DNA from: Rhodothermales bacterium
Lineage (GTDB): Bacteria > Bacteroidota > Rhodothermia > Rhodothermales > Bin80
DNA length: 64,000 nt
Direction: 5' to 3'
NCBI GenBank assembly: GCA_958296045.1
Contig: CATQHT010000003.1
Coordinates: 2,192,501-2,256,500, forward strand
The translations under genes and the position numbers were made by a program. Numbering within the stretch: position 1 is the stretch's first letter; each line of letters opens with the position of its first letter. Positions 30,238 to 39,784 of this stretch are shown in pieces. Under the pieces are notes generated by a model. It made no database searches and was not told the DNA's origin. It worked only from the letters and a program-made list of their open reading frames with translations.

Positions 30238-31512
30238 TGGGCCGGTGGTCAATTTCGCCTGCACTCGTGGGTGCGCAACACCCCTGCGGATGCAGCTCAC
30301 GAGCACGATTCTGTACACTCCCCAGACCTGCCACAGCATCCAACAGCGGATGCCGCTCAGCGTCCGGGTGAGCAGACACGTGTTGCGCGTACGATAGGCT
30401 CGCCGCCCATCCATCAGGGCAAAGGCCCCGATACAACACGTTCAACGCCGCGTTAACGTCGCGGCACTGGGTCTTTCCGCACATGGCACAACGATGCTTC
30501 CTGTCAGCCAGGCGTAGCCTTTCCTCCGGCTTATGATGGCAAGCGCTGCATCTCTGCGTTGTGTCGTTCGGCGGAACCAGCTCCACCTTGCCGCCAAGCA
30601 AAGCGGATTTGTACTTCAACAGCTGTACCAATTCGTACAGCCCTTGCGCGCGCATCGATCGGTTCAGCCCCGTCTTGCGGCTGCCACCGGCGCGTGTCAT
30701 GCATCCTACTTTCAGGTCTTCCAGAAACAGATTCGCGGATCGCTTGACGACGTCGGCAGCCACCTCGTGGCGGTACCCGCGGTTGCGTCTTACTACGCGC
30801 TCGGCCTCCTTGCGCCAAGCACCGAACCGCTTTCGGCGCAGACGCGTGCCTTTCTTCGTTTTAGCAGCCCGACGCCGCAAAGCGTCCCTGCGGGGCTCAC
30901 TCTTTTTGATGGGCGCGTAGCTCTTTCCATCCGCCAGCGTCGCGATGGCCTTGCAGCTAAGGTCCACGGCCATCGGCGTGTCTGCGCAGCTGTTCTCTGG
31001 CGCCTCGGGGCGCTCGTACACGACTTGTATCGTGTATTCGGTACCTAGCGACGACCGCACGATGCGCACGAACTTGCAGCCGTAGCGCTTGATCAACCCG
31101 CGCCGATCGGTGAAACGGACGTACCCGACGCCCTTGATGCGAACGCGATAGTCTTAGCGCCTGACGCGTTCGGGCTTTCGTAGCAGCCTGAAGCTCTTCA
31201 CCAAGTCGCCGCTGAAACGCGGCGGGCGCGCATGGTGCTTATTGAAAAGCGCTTGTAACCCTCCGTCACGCCCCTGATCACAGAACGCTGCTCAGCCACG
31301 CCGAACTCGAGATTGCGCTCATCGGCTCTGCGGGCGGCCGTCCAGAGCTTCGTCAACGTGAAATAGCTCGGATGCTTCTCTGCTACCTTGTGTGCGTTGC
31401 GGCATTGTTCGACCGCCCAGTTGCGGACCCACTTACCGTTAACGAACATCCGCCGCAGGCGGGCATAGCCCGCCTTCTTCGTATAGCAGCGGTATGTCTG
31501 GCTCAGTAGCAA
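30238..31512 (-). pseudogene. tnpB: tnpB (RuvC-like RNA-guided nuclease), broken copy
   Basis: Reads from TTG 31512: LLSQTYRCYTKKAGYARLRR, then WVRNWAVEQCRNAHK. One A is missing near 31244-31248 relative to the copy at 50.2 kb, causing a frameshift, and a TAA (31154-31156) replaces CAA. The rest is open: the first catalytic Asp region reads AVDLSCKAIATL, the Glu region LFLEDLKV, then the zinc ribbon CSACHHKPEE...CAMCGKTQCRDVNAAL. The C-terminus ran to the element end before the IS256 insertion. Any guide RNA would come from the left end, next to the insertion. Confidence 0.85.
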
Positions 31513-31514
31513 GG

Positions 31515-31709
31515 CTACGGGCGCTCTCGTGGGTCGGCTTTCAGTCGTGCCGTCTGGGCAGCTCGGATCCGCTTCGAGTACGCAATCAGGGCCTCATCGA
31601 CAACAGCTCGGCGAAAGACGTCCGTGTACGGCGTTCCTTCGCGCAGGGCCAGACTGAAAGCAGCGTAAAGGGAGCTACGTGAAACGTAAATAAGGACTAT
31701 TTCCGACAT
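31515..31709 (-). CDS. Small RHH-like protein of the tnpB element
   Basis: 64 aa, at the 5' side of tnpB in both copies of the element (also 62356-62550). The sequence SLYAAFSLALREGTPYTD, VFRRAVVDEALIAYSK looks like a ribbon-helix-helix DNA-binding or antitoxin-like protein. Its stop lies just upstream of the tnpB start in another frame. Differences between the two copies are mostly conservative, suggesting it was under selection. The fold is inferred by eye. Confidence 0.5.
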   Translation of the reverse strand: MSEIVLIYVSRSSLYAAFSLALREGTPYTDVFRRAVVDEALIAYSKRIRAAQTARLKADPRERP

Positions 31710-32237
31710 TCAGGCAGGCGGGAGCGGTTATCGGCGTGCATAGCATCTACGCAGTTACGGAGCCGATGGTTCCGATCAGGATAAGTTAATATGTCGCCAA
31801 CCCGTAGCCCAGCATACCAGCATGTTGGACTTGTGACGCGTACTGACCAGTGATGAATCGCATCATCCCGTCGTCAATTACGTATTCCGTGGCGTATGAG
31901 CGAGTAAAGCCGGCCTTTAGCACGTTGGGCCTCTTACACTCCAGACAGTAATAAACGACCTCGGTTGGTGCCAGGGGGGAAAAGACAATGTCCATCCTTC
32001 CCTGATCGGTGTCCGACGAGTCGCCGAGCTCCACAAGCTGGGTGTCTATCCGGAGTGGTAGCTTTGCCGCATCCCGACTTTGCCTTAGTCGGCGGCAAAA
32101 CTCGTCGGTTGTAGGATCCTCTCGTGCGTCTGGCGCAAGCGGGAGCATCGTCTGCCACATGCACCGCGGGAGCGCTAGTATGTCGGGCACGTACGATGTG
32201 ATCAGATCGCGCCAGTCGTCGGGTGACCCAAGCGATC

Positions 32238-35200
32238 TCATCCGTTGACCGACCGCATGCTGGCAAGCAGTGTCGCCGCGAGGGCGTCAGCGTCGTTAAG
32301 CGCAGCTGTTTCCGTCCAATGGATTCGCGCGGCTGGCTTCAAAATGTACAGTTTGTTACGGTCGAACAACACTACCTCCCGCAGCGACCTCCAACTGCTG
32401 CTATCAACGGCGAGCGCGTCGCGAATTTTTCGAAGCACGCGCGGTAGCTCCTGTCCGATGCGTGGCGAGGATCCAGTACGCTCCGCAAGCCGCATCTTCT
32501 CTAATAGCACAACTCCCACGCCTAAGGGCTTCGAGATCGTGACGGTGCCCCGTACCGAGTAGCTCGACCGCCGAGCCCAATTGTTCAGGGTTGTGCAGAG
32601 CCGCTCCGTGTACGCCTCACCTTGCGCCTCAGTGCAGATTGCTAAGCCAGGCATGGTCCTTTGTTGCTGCCGAGGCTGAGCCGATGGCGCCACGATGCGG
32701 ACCGTATCCGCAATCAGCACTTTCTCCGATGGGTATATGCTGAAGTACTCGTTTACCAGCGGTTCAACACATGCGCTTACCGATGCAACGCTAATAGCCC
32801 TGTTAATAACGCACTTGTCGAGCTCACGGTACGCCGTATCCACAATTCTGCACACTTCGTCGATGATCCGCAGTCCCTGCTGCGGATCATCCAGCTGCTC
32901 TGGAAGAGGCAGGGGAAGCCGCAATACTTCGTTGATAGTCACCTTGGGCTGGTAAACGCCCCAGTGTGACGATGTATGAAAGCTGAAGTAGCGGGCCAAA
33001 TCAGTTCGTAGGTAGCAGGCCAGGAATATCAGTAGGTTGCGATCCTCCTTCGGCCCGTGTATTCCTCTCACCGTGTGCCGAAAACTGACGTCGAAGTCCG
33101 CGAACGCAATGCGTTTGAATCCCTCCGTGATGAGAACATGCGGTGCTCGAAAAATCCCTGTGTAGGAATTGGATCGTTGCTGCACACCAATAATGCTCGA
33201 TGACAAGATGCGGCAGTCGCTTGGCAACAGGATGAGGTCGATCGCCGAGCTCCTAGCATCAATGAAACGAGTCGACGGGAGCTCCAGTTGCTTCACCGGG
33301 CACTCTTTGTCGCTGGGCCCTGTGAACTGGAAACCTCCCGCCATTATCCATCGTTCCGGACCGTCGCGTCTACGAGGACCCCGCACATGATCGCGCAGGC
33401 GCGGAAGCTCCATCAGCCGATCGAGAAACTGCTGATCCCTGGGGGTAGCCCGGAAGTGTCGCTTCCACACTTGCGGTGCGTCTGGGGTATCCAGATCCTT
33501 GAGCACGTCACAGACGGCGATCCCAGTCCGATCCCGCGGTCCCGCCGCAGCGATGTTCGCCTTGGTGGTCAACCAGCTCACCTTCGGCGCCCAGTACTCT
33601 ACCTTACCGTGGATCCTGTCGGGCGGGGCATTCCGGTACCGTACGACGATCGCGGGGAGACTCGCGTCCCGAAACAGGAAGAAACGCAGGTCCGTTAAGT
33701 TCAAGATGTGTTCGACGCGATACTCCTCGAACCACGCCTTCTGGAACTCCAGTGCCTTCCTCCCATGGTTGAATAGCGTGCCGTACGGAAGTACAAGGCA
33801 CACAACTGCCTCTGCGCGCGCATGTTTTATGGCTTTCCAAACGAACGCCGTTGCGATCTGCCTATTCGGCATAACCCTTGCGTGATCCATACACCATTGA
33901 GCCGCCGGTACTTCCTGGGTTACGCTGCCCCATGGTGGATTGCCAACCACGAAATCCACACTTTCTGGCAAATTGGCGGAGAAAAAGTCTGCGCACACGA
34001 TGTTGCGTCGCTCCACCTCCGGGCCGTGCGCTGATCCACCATGTTCGTCTACCAGACGCGGCAGGGGTGGCCCGTTTCGTTGCAACTCCTGGATATCGCG
34101 GGGACTTAGTTGGGCGAGGAAGGCCAGATATAGGCTAAATGTTGCGATGCGGCACGCCACCGGGTTCTTGTCGATGCCAAACAAGCTGTCGCGGAGCAAC
34201 CGGATCAATCCCTCGGCTCGCCGCTCGTTTGGGACATCGGGATGAGACTGCGTCCACTCCCATGCCAAACGATTGAAGAGTCCGACCAGAAAGACTCCAG
34301 ACCCACAGGCTGGATCCAGGAACGTCTTTCCGAGCAGTTCCCGCTTGCCCTCGAGCGCCGTGTCGAGCACGATTTCGGCTAGGAATCGCGGAGTGTAGAA
34401 GGCCCCGTTGTGACTCTTGTCCGACTTCAGGAAGTGCTCGTAAATCTCGCTGATTGTTTCCACAGCAATGTAGCGGAAATCATACGGCCAGAACTGCCCC
34501 TGGTGCGTGCGCACATCCGTCCCATGGAAGAACTCATAGAGCGTCTGGATGTGCATATCTTGCACCAAACATTCCTCTTCCTGGAGGTCGTTACTGAACA
34601 GGTCGCCATTAAAGTCCTCGTCGAGCTGGCGGAATAAGTTGTAGAGCGCTGCCTTGGCCGATCGTAACGGGCGAATGCCCAGCACATCGCGAAGGTGTGC
34701 GCAATCCGCTATCTCTAGGTCCGCGAGGTAGCGTTCGCCGATTACCTCACGGTCGAACAGATAGCATGTGAAGATAAGTCGGCATAGCAGTGCATCGAGG
34801 CTGCCCTTAGCGACAACATGGCGAACCTCCGCCCGTAGCACCTCGCGTGCATTGCTCAGATTTGTGAGCAGATCCCTGTCAACGCGATTGCTGGGGGCGA
34901 ACGACCCCTGATGTTCGCGAAAGTACGCTCCGCTGTCCACTGCAACGAGGAAGTTCTGCAGCTCGCTGGCCACCCGCTCCAGCTTTTCGACCAGGCAGTT
35001 CGGGTCTTCCGTGCTTTCTTCCGTCGGCTGCGGTCGCGCCATGCCAGAGTACACGTGGACCTGACCTGGCGCAATGAGGACGAGGATGGGTGCTGTACCG
35101 TGGTTCCAGAACCTACGGTGCAACCTGAGGGCTTGACCGGGCTCTATCGCGTCAGTCTCTTTGAAATAGACGAGCGGCGTCTGTTCCGAACAGAATACGC

Positions 35201-35351
35201 CATCCAACTCGAGCAGCTCGAACGCTTGCCGCAGGCCATGCGAATGGCGTACCTCTGCCGCTAGGCTGTCCATGCTGGCGGCGAACCCAGGGTACGCGCC
35301 GTTCTGTATACCAAAGTCGAGTTGCCAAGACGCCACGCTGGCCGTACTCAT
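32238..35351 (-). CDS. N6-adenine DNA methyltransferase, Eco57I type
   Basis: 1,037 aa. SAM-binding motif I LDPACGSGVFLVGL (about residue 335) and catalytic motif IV NPPWGS (about 470), the order of gamma-class amino methyltransferases. A long N-terminal helical region includes FYTPRFLAEIVLDTAL just before motif I, and a C-terminal target-recognition region follows. The ATG at 35351 is chosen: MSTASVASWQLDFGI starts the conserved part, while the upstream frame overlaps an intron fragment. No nuclease motif is evident inside it, and a PD-(D/E)XK nuclease gene overlaps its stop. It belongs to the large Eco57I/PglX-like group; target unknown. Confidence 0.85.
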   Translation of the reverse strand: MSTASVASWQLDFGIQNGAYPGFAASMDSLAAEVRHSHGLRQAFELLELDGVFCSEQTPLVYFKETDAIEPGQALRLHRRFWNHGTAPILVLIAPGQVHVYSGMARPQPTEESTEDPNCLVEKLERVASELQNFLVAVDSGAYFREHQGSFAPSNRVDRDLLTNLSNAREVLRAEVRHVVAKGSLDALLCRLIFTCYLFDREVIGERYLADLEIADCAHLRDVLGIRPLRSAKAALYNLFRQLDEDFNGDLFSNDLQEEECLVQDMHIQTLYEFFHGTDVRTHQGQFWPYDFRYIAVETISEIYEHFLKSDKSHNGAFYTPRFLAEIVLDTALEGKRELLGKTFLDPACGSGVFLVGLFNRLAWEWTQSHPDVPNERRAEGLIRLLRDSLFGIDKNPVACRIATFSLYLAFLAQLSPRDIQELQRNGPPLPRLVDEHGGSAHGPEVERRNIVCADFFSANLPESVDFVVGNPPWGSVTQEVPAAQWCMDHARVMPNRQIATAFVWKAIKHARAEAVVCLVLPYGTLFNHGRKALEFQKAWFEEYRVEHILNLTDLRFFLFRDASLPAIVVRYRNAPPDRIHGKVEYWAPKVSWLTTKANIAAAGPRDRTGIAVCDVLKDLDTPDAPQVWKRHFRATPRDQQFLDRLMELPRLRDHVRGPRRRDGPERWIMAGGFQFTGPSDKECPVKQLELPSTRFIDARSSAIDLILLPSDCRILSSSIIGVQQRSNSYTGIFRAPHVLITEGFKRIAFADFDVSFRHTVRGIHGPKEDRNLLIFLACYLRTDLARYFSFHTSSHWGVYQPKVTINEVLRLPLPLPEQLDDPQQGLRIIDEVCRIVDTAYRELDKCVINRAISVASVSACVEPLVNEYFSIYPSEKVLIADTVRIVAPSAQPRQQQRTMPGLAICTEAQGEAYTERLCTTLNNWARRSSYSVRGTVTISKPLGVGVVLLEKMRLAERTGSSPRIGQELPRVLRKIRDALAVDSSSWRSLREVVLFDRNKLYILKPAARIHWTETAALNDADALAATLLASMRSVNG

Positions 35352-35542
35352 AGTACACCTGGAGAACGTTGCTGCGATGCTGGTGTACGGATTTACTCGT
35401 ACGCCCAGCCGGTGCAGTGCCTGAGGGGCTTGGTTCCGTACCCCTGGTGCCTCAAGTATACGATGTCGCGGGATACTGTTACCATCGAAACGGCGACCTC
35501 TTCCGTGAGTGTGGAATCGGAATAGGTATTGCCGTGATTTGG
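35352..35542. other. Upstream flank of the methyltransferase gene
   Basis: About 190 bp between the methyltransferase start and a group II intron fragment. It should hold the methyltransferase promoter unless the intron and IS insertions removed it. No gene is seen. Confidence 0.4.
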
Positions 35543-35661
35543 GTGTGTTACATGGATGACATACGCCGTGAGCCACCAACATGCGGAGGGATACTGATAT
35601 GATGTAACCTTCCTGCAGCTGTGCTGCACAGGAGATGAGGGTAGGTCCCTTGATGCCGAGG
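35543..35661 (+). mobile_element. Group II intron 5' fragment cut by an IS
   Basis: Begins GTGTGTTACATGG and shares gcggagggatactgatatg, and further on ggagatgaggg, with the intron starting at 53446 (minus). About 119 bp of domain I are present; the IS4-type element begins immediately after. No continuation was recognised on the far side of the IS. Confidence 0.65.
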
Positions 35662-38221
35662 CTTGCTCTGCCGTTTCACCATATCAGTGCGTCTTATAAC
35701 ATTTAGCAGCGTAGGGTTCATTGGGTAGTCTGATGGTAGATTTGTGGACTGTAGGGGATAACATATGGGAGGTTGTACCGATAGATCCGGTGGCATATGG
35801 ATTCCGCGAGGTCGATAGTCGGGTCACAGGCTACGGCCTCGAACGGGCCGCACCTTCTCCGTAGTCCCACGTATGTGGATGTTCAAACGGTACGCATGGT
35901 TGTCATGGGTCATCCTCCAGCAAGCTCATAGCGAATACGGCTGTTATTAATCGGTCCAGCCCACGCCACATGATCTCGTTACCCGGTGGGCCATCCCGGC
36001 TTCGGTTCAGGTGACCCCCAACTAGGCCACCAGATGTATGGCTGCAGCCAGCGTCTATGGCGGTGGGCGCCGAAAGCTCTTTGCGTATCGCTCGAAGAAA
36101 CGAAGCTCCGCATTGGTGAAGAACACCTCCGCGGGCAAGTCTGGGGCCTCGCGCCCCAACAGCGTCAGGAGCATGACGCGCCAAGCGAGGACACAATAGA
36201 TGGCAATGGCCCGCGACAGACGCTCGGCCTTCCGTAAGGACAGCTTTTCCACCCTACATCCGTTCTTGAGGACACAGAAAAACTCCTCCATGCGCCAGCG
36301 GCGCACATAATAACTCACCACCCTAAGGGCATCGTTCGCCGTCTCGACCTTTATGCTGGTGAGCAAGGTCCAGTTGATGGGTTCAGTATCATCGTCTGGC
36401 GGATTCGGCTCGGTAACACTCACCTCATACATGGATAAGGGGGGCCGTCTCTTACGTTGAGACCGCATGGTGATGCGAGCAAAGCGAATCTCCAGATGGG
36501 CTGTCCGCTGGGGCCGACCCTTCGCCTTCTTGCGCTTGGATAGACGGCGCAGATCCAACCTGATCTCACAAGCGGGCGGTTCTTGCGCAAGCTGGTTAAT
36601 CAGCCGCTCTCCTGATTCCAGTATTCGATTATGCTTCACCCGGACCAGCATCTCTACCCGACCGGCCTGCCGCTGCGCATCAAACAACGCAAAGCAGTCT
36701 GCTTCCCGATCCATCACGCACACCACACACGTATCGGCCGGAAGGGCCTCGGCAGCCTCGCAAATATCCGCATACCCGTCCAGCCACGACTGCATCTTCG
36801 GCTTCAGCGGACCGGTATCGGGGTGTTTTGTGCTGCAGCGCAATACACCCAACGGCACACCGTATTCCGTTGTCGCCAAGGTCACATGCAAATGCAGACC
36901 ACGCAATTGCACACCCATCTGATTGCTGCCGATCACCTGCAACCCCTTACAGGTCAACTTTGTATCGTAGTTAAGGTGGGATCCGTCCTGGACACATAAC
37001 ACGACCTTCTGACTGCGCATCCGCTCCAGCGTCCGTGCCCGATGCGGCGACAAAATGTTCTCCAGAGTGACCGGTGAATCCGCCTCTTTGGATAAAAGCC
37101 GGTAACAGCCCCGAACATCGGCCAGCTTATAGTCGGTGTGCCGTGCAATGCCCTCACCCAGCACATCATTGAGCATGGCGGCGGTCTTCTCCAATCGTAC
37201 CGACAATCTGCGATCTCCAAAAGGTGCTCCGCCAAATTCCCCTGATACCCACTCCGAGAGTCCCTCTTCCGGCTGCCGTACCGGCAGCGTACTGATCGTA
37301 TGCGCCTGCAGCTCTTTCCTCCAGCTAGGGGCTAACTCATACACAAAGACCGCTTTCGGTGTACGCGGCTCATCCTCGGGGTGGCGTTTTTTGCCAGAGG
37401 ACTGCCCAATGTATCTGAAATTGGCGGCCTTAAAGCAGCTGCCGGTTCGCTCAGCGTCCACAAACGTCTCAATGATCCAGGGCCGATAGCCGTAACACGC
37501 TTCAAAGTCCGCCCCCATACGCCGTAACACTTGACCCAGGACATGACTGGCCAGATTCCGACACGGACCACGAATCAACAAGCGACTCAGGCAGAGCACC
37601 CGATGCAGATGCCGTTTACGCTCGACATCACTCCAGCCCATCCAGATGTCCCGACACGCTAAACGCAGACACGAAGCCGAAAAGCCAAGGGCACCCAAAT
37701 AGCCGTGCTCACTGTGGATGAGATATTTGCGCTGGGCCCCAAGAAACCGACTCACACCGCGTGGGTGCTCTTCAGCCAGCAGCGTGTTCCACAGCACAAG
37801 CTGCTCACGTTCGGTAACCAGACTGATGGATAGTCCATCAATGTCCTGTACTTGTTCCGGCAGCCCTGAAGGCTGTGGTACCGGCTCAGGCAGTGTGCGC
37901 ACATGCCCACTGCGCGGCAGTAGGGGCCGTGCCTCTGGCAACGCCACCAGCCCGCGTTCGGCCAACATCGACAGCGCCCGGCTACAATTAGTCTCCTGCA
38001 AGCGACCACATGCATCCCGAAAATTAAAGGCCTCACAGGTGGCACGCGCCAACGCAGCCCGACTTTCTACGGGTTGGTCTGTGGCAAGCTGCCGCAAACG
38101 CGGCAGCGACGAAGGCCGGCTCAAGGTCCGGAGAATCTGATTCTGTATGTACATGACGCTAATCTAAGCGGCACTGTTGCTAAAGTCAAATTTGTCGGAT
38201 GTAGTAACACGGCAGAGCAAG
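35662..38221 (-). mobile_element. IS4/Tn5-type element with DruA-like domain
   Basis: About 2,560 bp bounded by the 13-bp inverted repeat CTTGCTCTGCCGT. One gene occupies most of it, with about 390 bp of non-coding DNA between the transposase stop and the left end. That tail is conserved in the truncated copy at 20004-20420. No clear target duplication was found. Confidence 0.8.
36055..38154 (-). CDS. IS4-family transposase fused to an N-terminal DUF4338 (DruA-like) domain
   Basis: 699 aa. Residues about 60-290 match DUF4338: LGALGFSASCLRLACRDIWM, GWSDVERKRHLHRVLCLSR, LASHVLGQVLRRMGADFEA, YGYRPWIIETFVD. Residues about 300-690 are a Tn5-type DDE transposase: GDRRLSVRLEKTAAML, VRGCYRLLSKE, VVLCVQDGSHLNYD (first Asp), VMDREADCFALF (second Asp) and RWRMEEFFCVLKNGCRVEKL (the Y-x-R/E region with the catalytic Glu). 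DUF4338 is also the fold of DruA in Druantia defence, but here it is part of a transposase within a bounded IS, so a role in end binding is more likely. Confidence 0.85.
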   Translation of the reverse strand: MYIQNQILRTLSRPSSLPRLRQLATDQPVESRAALARATCEAFNFRDACGRLQETNCSRALSMLAERGLVALPEARPLLPRSGHVRTLPEPVPQPSGLPEQVQDIDGLSISLVTEREQLVLWNTLLAEEHPRGVSRFLGAQRKYLIHSEHGYLGALGFSASCLRLACRDIWMGWSDVERKRHLHRVLCLSRLLIRGPCRNLASHVLGQVLRRMGADFEACYGYRPWIIETFVDAERTGSCFKAANFRYIGQSSGKKRHPEDEPRTPKAVFVYELAPSWRKELQAHTISTLPVRQPEEGLSEWVSGEFGGAPFGDRRLSVRLEKTAAMLNDVLGEGIARHTDYKLADVRGCYRLLSKEADSPVTLENILSPHRARTLERMRSQKVVLCVQDGSHLNYDTKLTCKGLQVIGSNQMGVQLRGLHLHVTLATTEYGVPLGVLRCSTKHPDTGPLKPKMQSWLDGYADICEAAEALPADTCVVCVMDREADCFALFDAQRQAGRVEMLVRVKHNRILESGERLINQLAQEPPACEIRLDLRRLSKRKKAKGRPQRTAHLEIRFARITMRSQRKRRPPLSMYEVSVTEPNPPDDDTEPINWTLLTSIKVETANDALRVVSYYVRRWRMEEFFCVLKNGCRVEKLSLRKAERLSRAIAIYCVLAWRVMLLTLLGREAPDLPAEVFFTNAELRFFERYAKSFRRPPP

Positions 38222-38522
38222 GGTGCTGCTTGGCGTGCTCGCCGCCACCCACAAGCGCACAACCCGGCACAAGCAGGGTACCGAACGCACTGCAAAAGAA
38301 ACAGGCCGCCACCTAAGAACCACATAGGCCTACTAGTCTCGATCATATACGGCAATCTTACTGGGAAAAGTCAGGGTGCGACACACAAAGCACTGGAAAC
38401 TGTGAGCCAAAGGGCGATACCGCCATCAACATAGGACACATACCCAGGTGCGCGCGTACCGAAAGTAGCACATGCAGGGACCGGGTCCCGAGTTCGGGTT
38501 AGAAGCTGCACCCAACAGCATC
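38222..38522. other. Intergenic, nothing recognised
   Basis: 300 bp between the IS right end and the proline dehydrogenase stop. No gene, hairpin or repeat was recognised. Confidence 0.4.
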
Positions 38523-39389
38523 TTATCTGCGGAAAATGTTTCGTAACAGGAATGTGATGTTTTCCGGTCGCTCTCTAAGACGGCGCGAATAGTAGGGCAA
38601 CCACATGTTGCCGTAAGGGATGTATACGCGCATGTTGTAGCCCGAAGCGGCCAGCTGCTGCTGCCGTCTTGGGCGCATCCCATACAGCATCTGAAACTCA
38701 AAGGTATCCGCCCCCAGCCCCTTGTCTTTTGCAAAGGACTGCGTGGCGCGTATCAGGCGATCGTCATGCGTCGCGATAGCCGGGTAATGGCCGCGGCGCA
38801 GGAGCACCTGCATGCATTCCACAAAGCGGGTCCGGATCTCGCTCATCCGCTGATAGGCCAAGCGGCTGGGCTCGCGATACGCTCCCTTGCACAGCCGAAC
38901 GCGGGCCCCCAGGTCGCACATGCGCTCCACATCGTCGCGGGTGCGCTTCAGGTAGGCCTGCAGCACAATCCCGACAGACTTGGGAAACTCTGGATAGACC
39001 GCATCGAAAAGTCGAAGCGTCGACTCCAGGATAGTGCTGTTTTCCATGTCCAAGCGTACGAAACCGCCCACTTCGCGGGCTACCGTCAACAGACTGCGGA
39101 GGTGCTCGTAGCACAGATCCTCATCAATGATCTGCCCCATCATGCTGAGCTTGATGGAGATATTTACCTCGACGCCGTGTGCGGCGTGCTCAGCCGCTAA
39201 GGCATAAAGCAGCTGCACATACTGATCTCTCGCTGCCGCGGCCAGCCTCCGATTTCTGACATGCTCGCCCAAGAGGTCCACAGTCGTAAGCAAACCGGTC
39301 TTGTGCGCGCCTATAATGACCGGCATAGCCGCTGCCATCGTCTCGGCCGCGACAAATCCCCGCGCCAGAAAGAAGGGAAGCCGGACCAT
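38523..39389 (-). CDS. Proline dehydrogenase
   Basis: 288 aa, FAD enzyme oxidising proline to pyrroline-5-carboxylate, usually membrane-associated through its electron acceptor. Monofunctional length (PRODH/PutA domain only). Seen: DLLGEHV near the N-terminus, SIKLSMMGQ, FVRLDMENS, ARVRLCKGAYREP, TFEFQMLYGMRP, and the C-terminal signature RVYIPYGNMWLPYYSRRLRE with RPEN. The ATG at 39389 is chosen; the frame upstream soon meets a stop. A partner P5C dehydrogenase is not nearby. Confidence 0.92.
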   Translation of the reverse strand: MVRLPFFLARGFVAAETMAAAMPVIIGAHKTGLLTTVDLLGEHVRNRRLAAAARDQYVQLLYALAAEHAAHGVEVNISIKLSMMGQIIDEDLCYEHLRSLLTVAREVGGFVRLDMENSTILESTLRLFDAVYPEFPKSVGIVLQAYLKRTRDDVERMCDLGARVRLCKGAYREPSRLAYQRMSEIRTRFVECMQVLLRRGHYPAIATHDDRLIRATQSFAKDKGLGADTFEFQMLYGMRPRRQQQLAASGYNMRVYIPYGNMWLPYYSRRLRERPENITFLLRNIFRR

Positions 39390-39784
39390 GGCAAAGATTA
39401 TGACGGCCGGGCCAAAACTCCAGATTTACCTGCATGGGGCCGTAACAACCCGCAGCATCTTCCGTAATGCAGGACGTCTTCCGGTGAGTGGGGGATCCAG
39501 GGTGCCACGTGACTTTTCCCAGGGGTCGCGGGCACCCATTCCATTATGTGGAATCTACGCTTTTCTGCGCAGTGCCGCCGCCCATCGGTCGCCAGTAGTC
39601 CAGTAGCGCAGGCAGAAGGTCGGGATTGCCTGTGACGAAGTCTGCTCCCCTTGCTAACAGAAGGTCGCGTTGCGAGGCTGCATCGAGGTAGGGCGGTACG
39701 CACCCGGCAGCCCACATGCCAGCACGTTTGGCTGCCGTCATGTCGTCCACCGAATCCCCCACGTACAGCGCCTGCTCAGCCCAT

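Larger units (their letters stand above)
27737..31803 (-). mobile_element. tnpB element, copy 1, with terminal inverted repeats
   Basis: Ends GGGCTGGCGAAAATTTAAC (27737) and the inverse of GGGTTGGCGACATATTAAC (to 31803), flanked by a 3-bp duplication GTA. Contents on the minus strand: a small RHH-like frame, then tnpB. An IS256 element (27776-30237) sits 39 bp inside its left end. Without that insert the element is about 1.6 kb. No TnpA or DDE transposase is inside. The second copy spans 49212-62644. Confidence 0.85.
27515..32241 (-). pseudogene. PD-(D/E)XK nuclease gene split by a tnpB element
   Basis: Exon-like halves 32241-31804 and 27733-27515 join in frame when the tnpB element (27737-31803) and one copy of its GTA target duplication are removed, giving 218 codons. 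The join reads MLGYVLDGNDAEAIRRV, and the restored C-terminus ends ETQHWRGPNGGRLAIQHLFL. A separate TAA (27692-27694) also interrupts the second half. Nuclease residues are D in QGRMDIVFSP and E-x-K in CLECKRPN. Its start overlaps the methyltransferase stop by four bases (ATGA). It was probably the restriction partner of that methyltransferase. Confidence 0.8.

Noticed and set aside
35352-35582. N-terminal extension of the adenine methyltransferase to about 1,114 aa
   Set aside because: The extension overlaps a group II intron fragment and contains no recognisable domain; ATG at 35351 fits the conserved start.
36055-38154. Druantia defence system from the DruA-like domain
   Set aside because: The domain is fused to a transposase within an IS with its own inverted repeats; no other Druantia gene is nearby.
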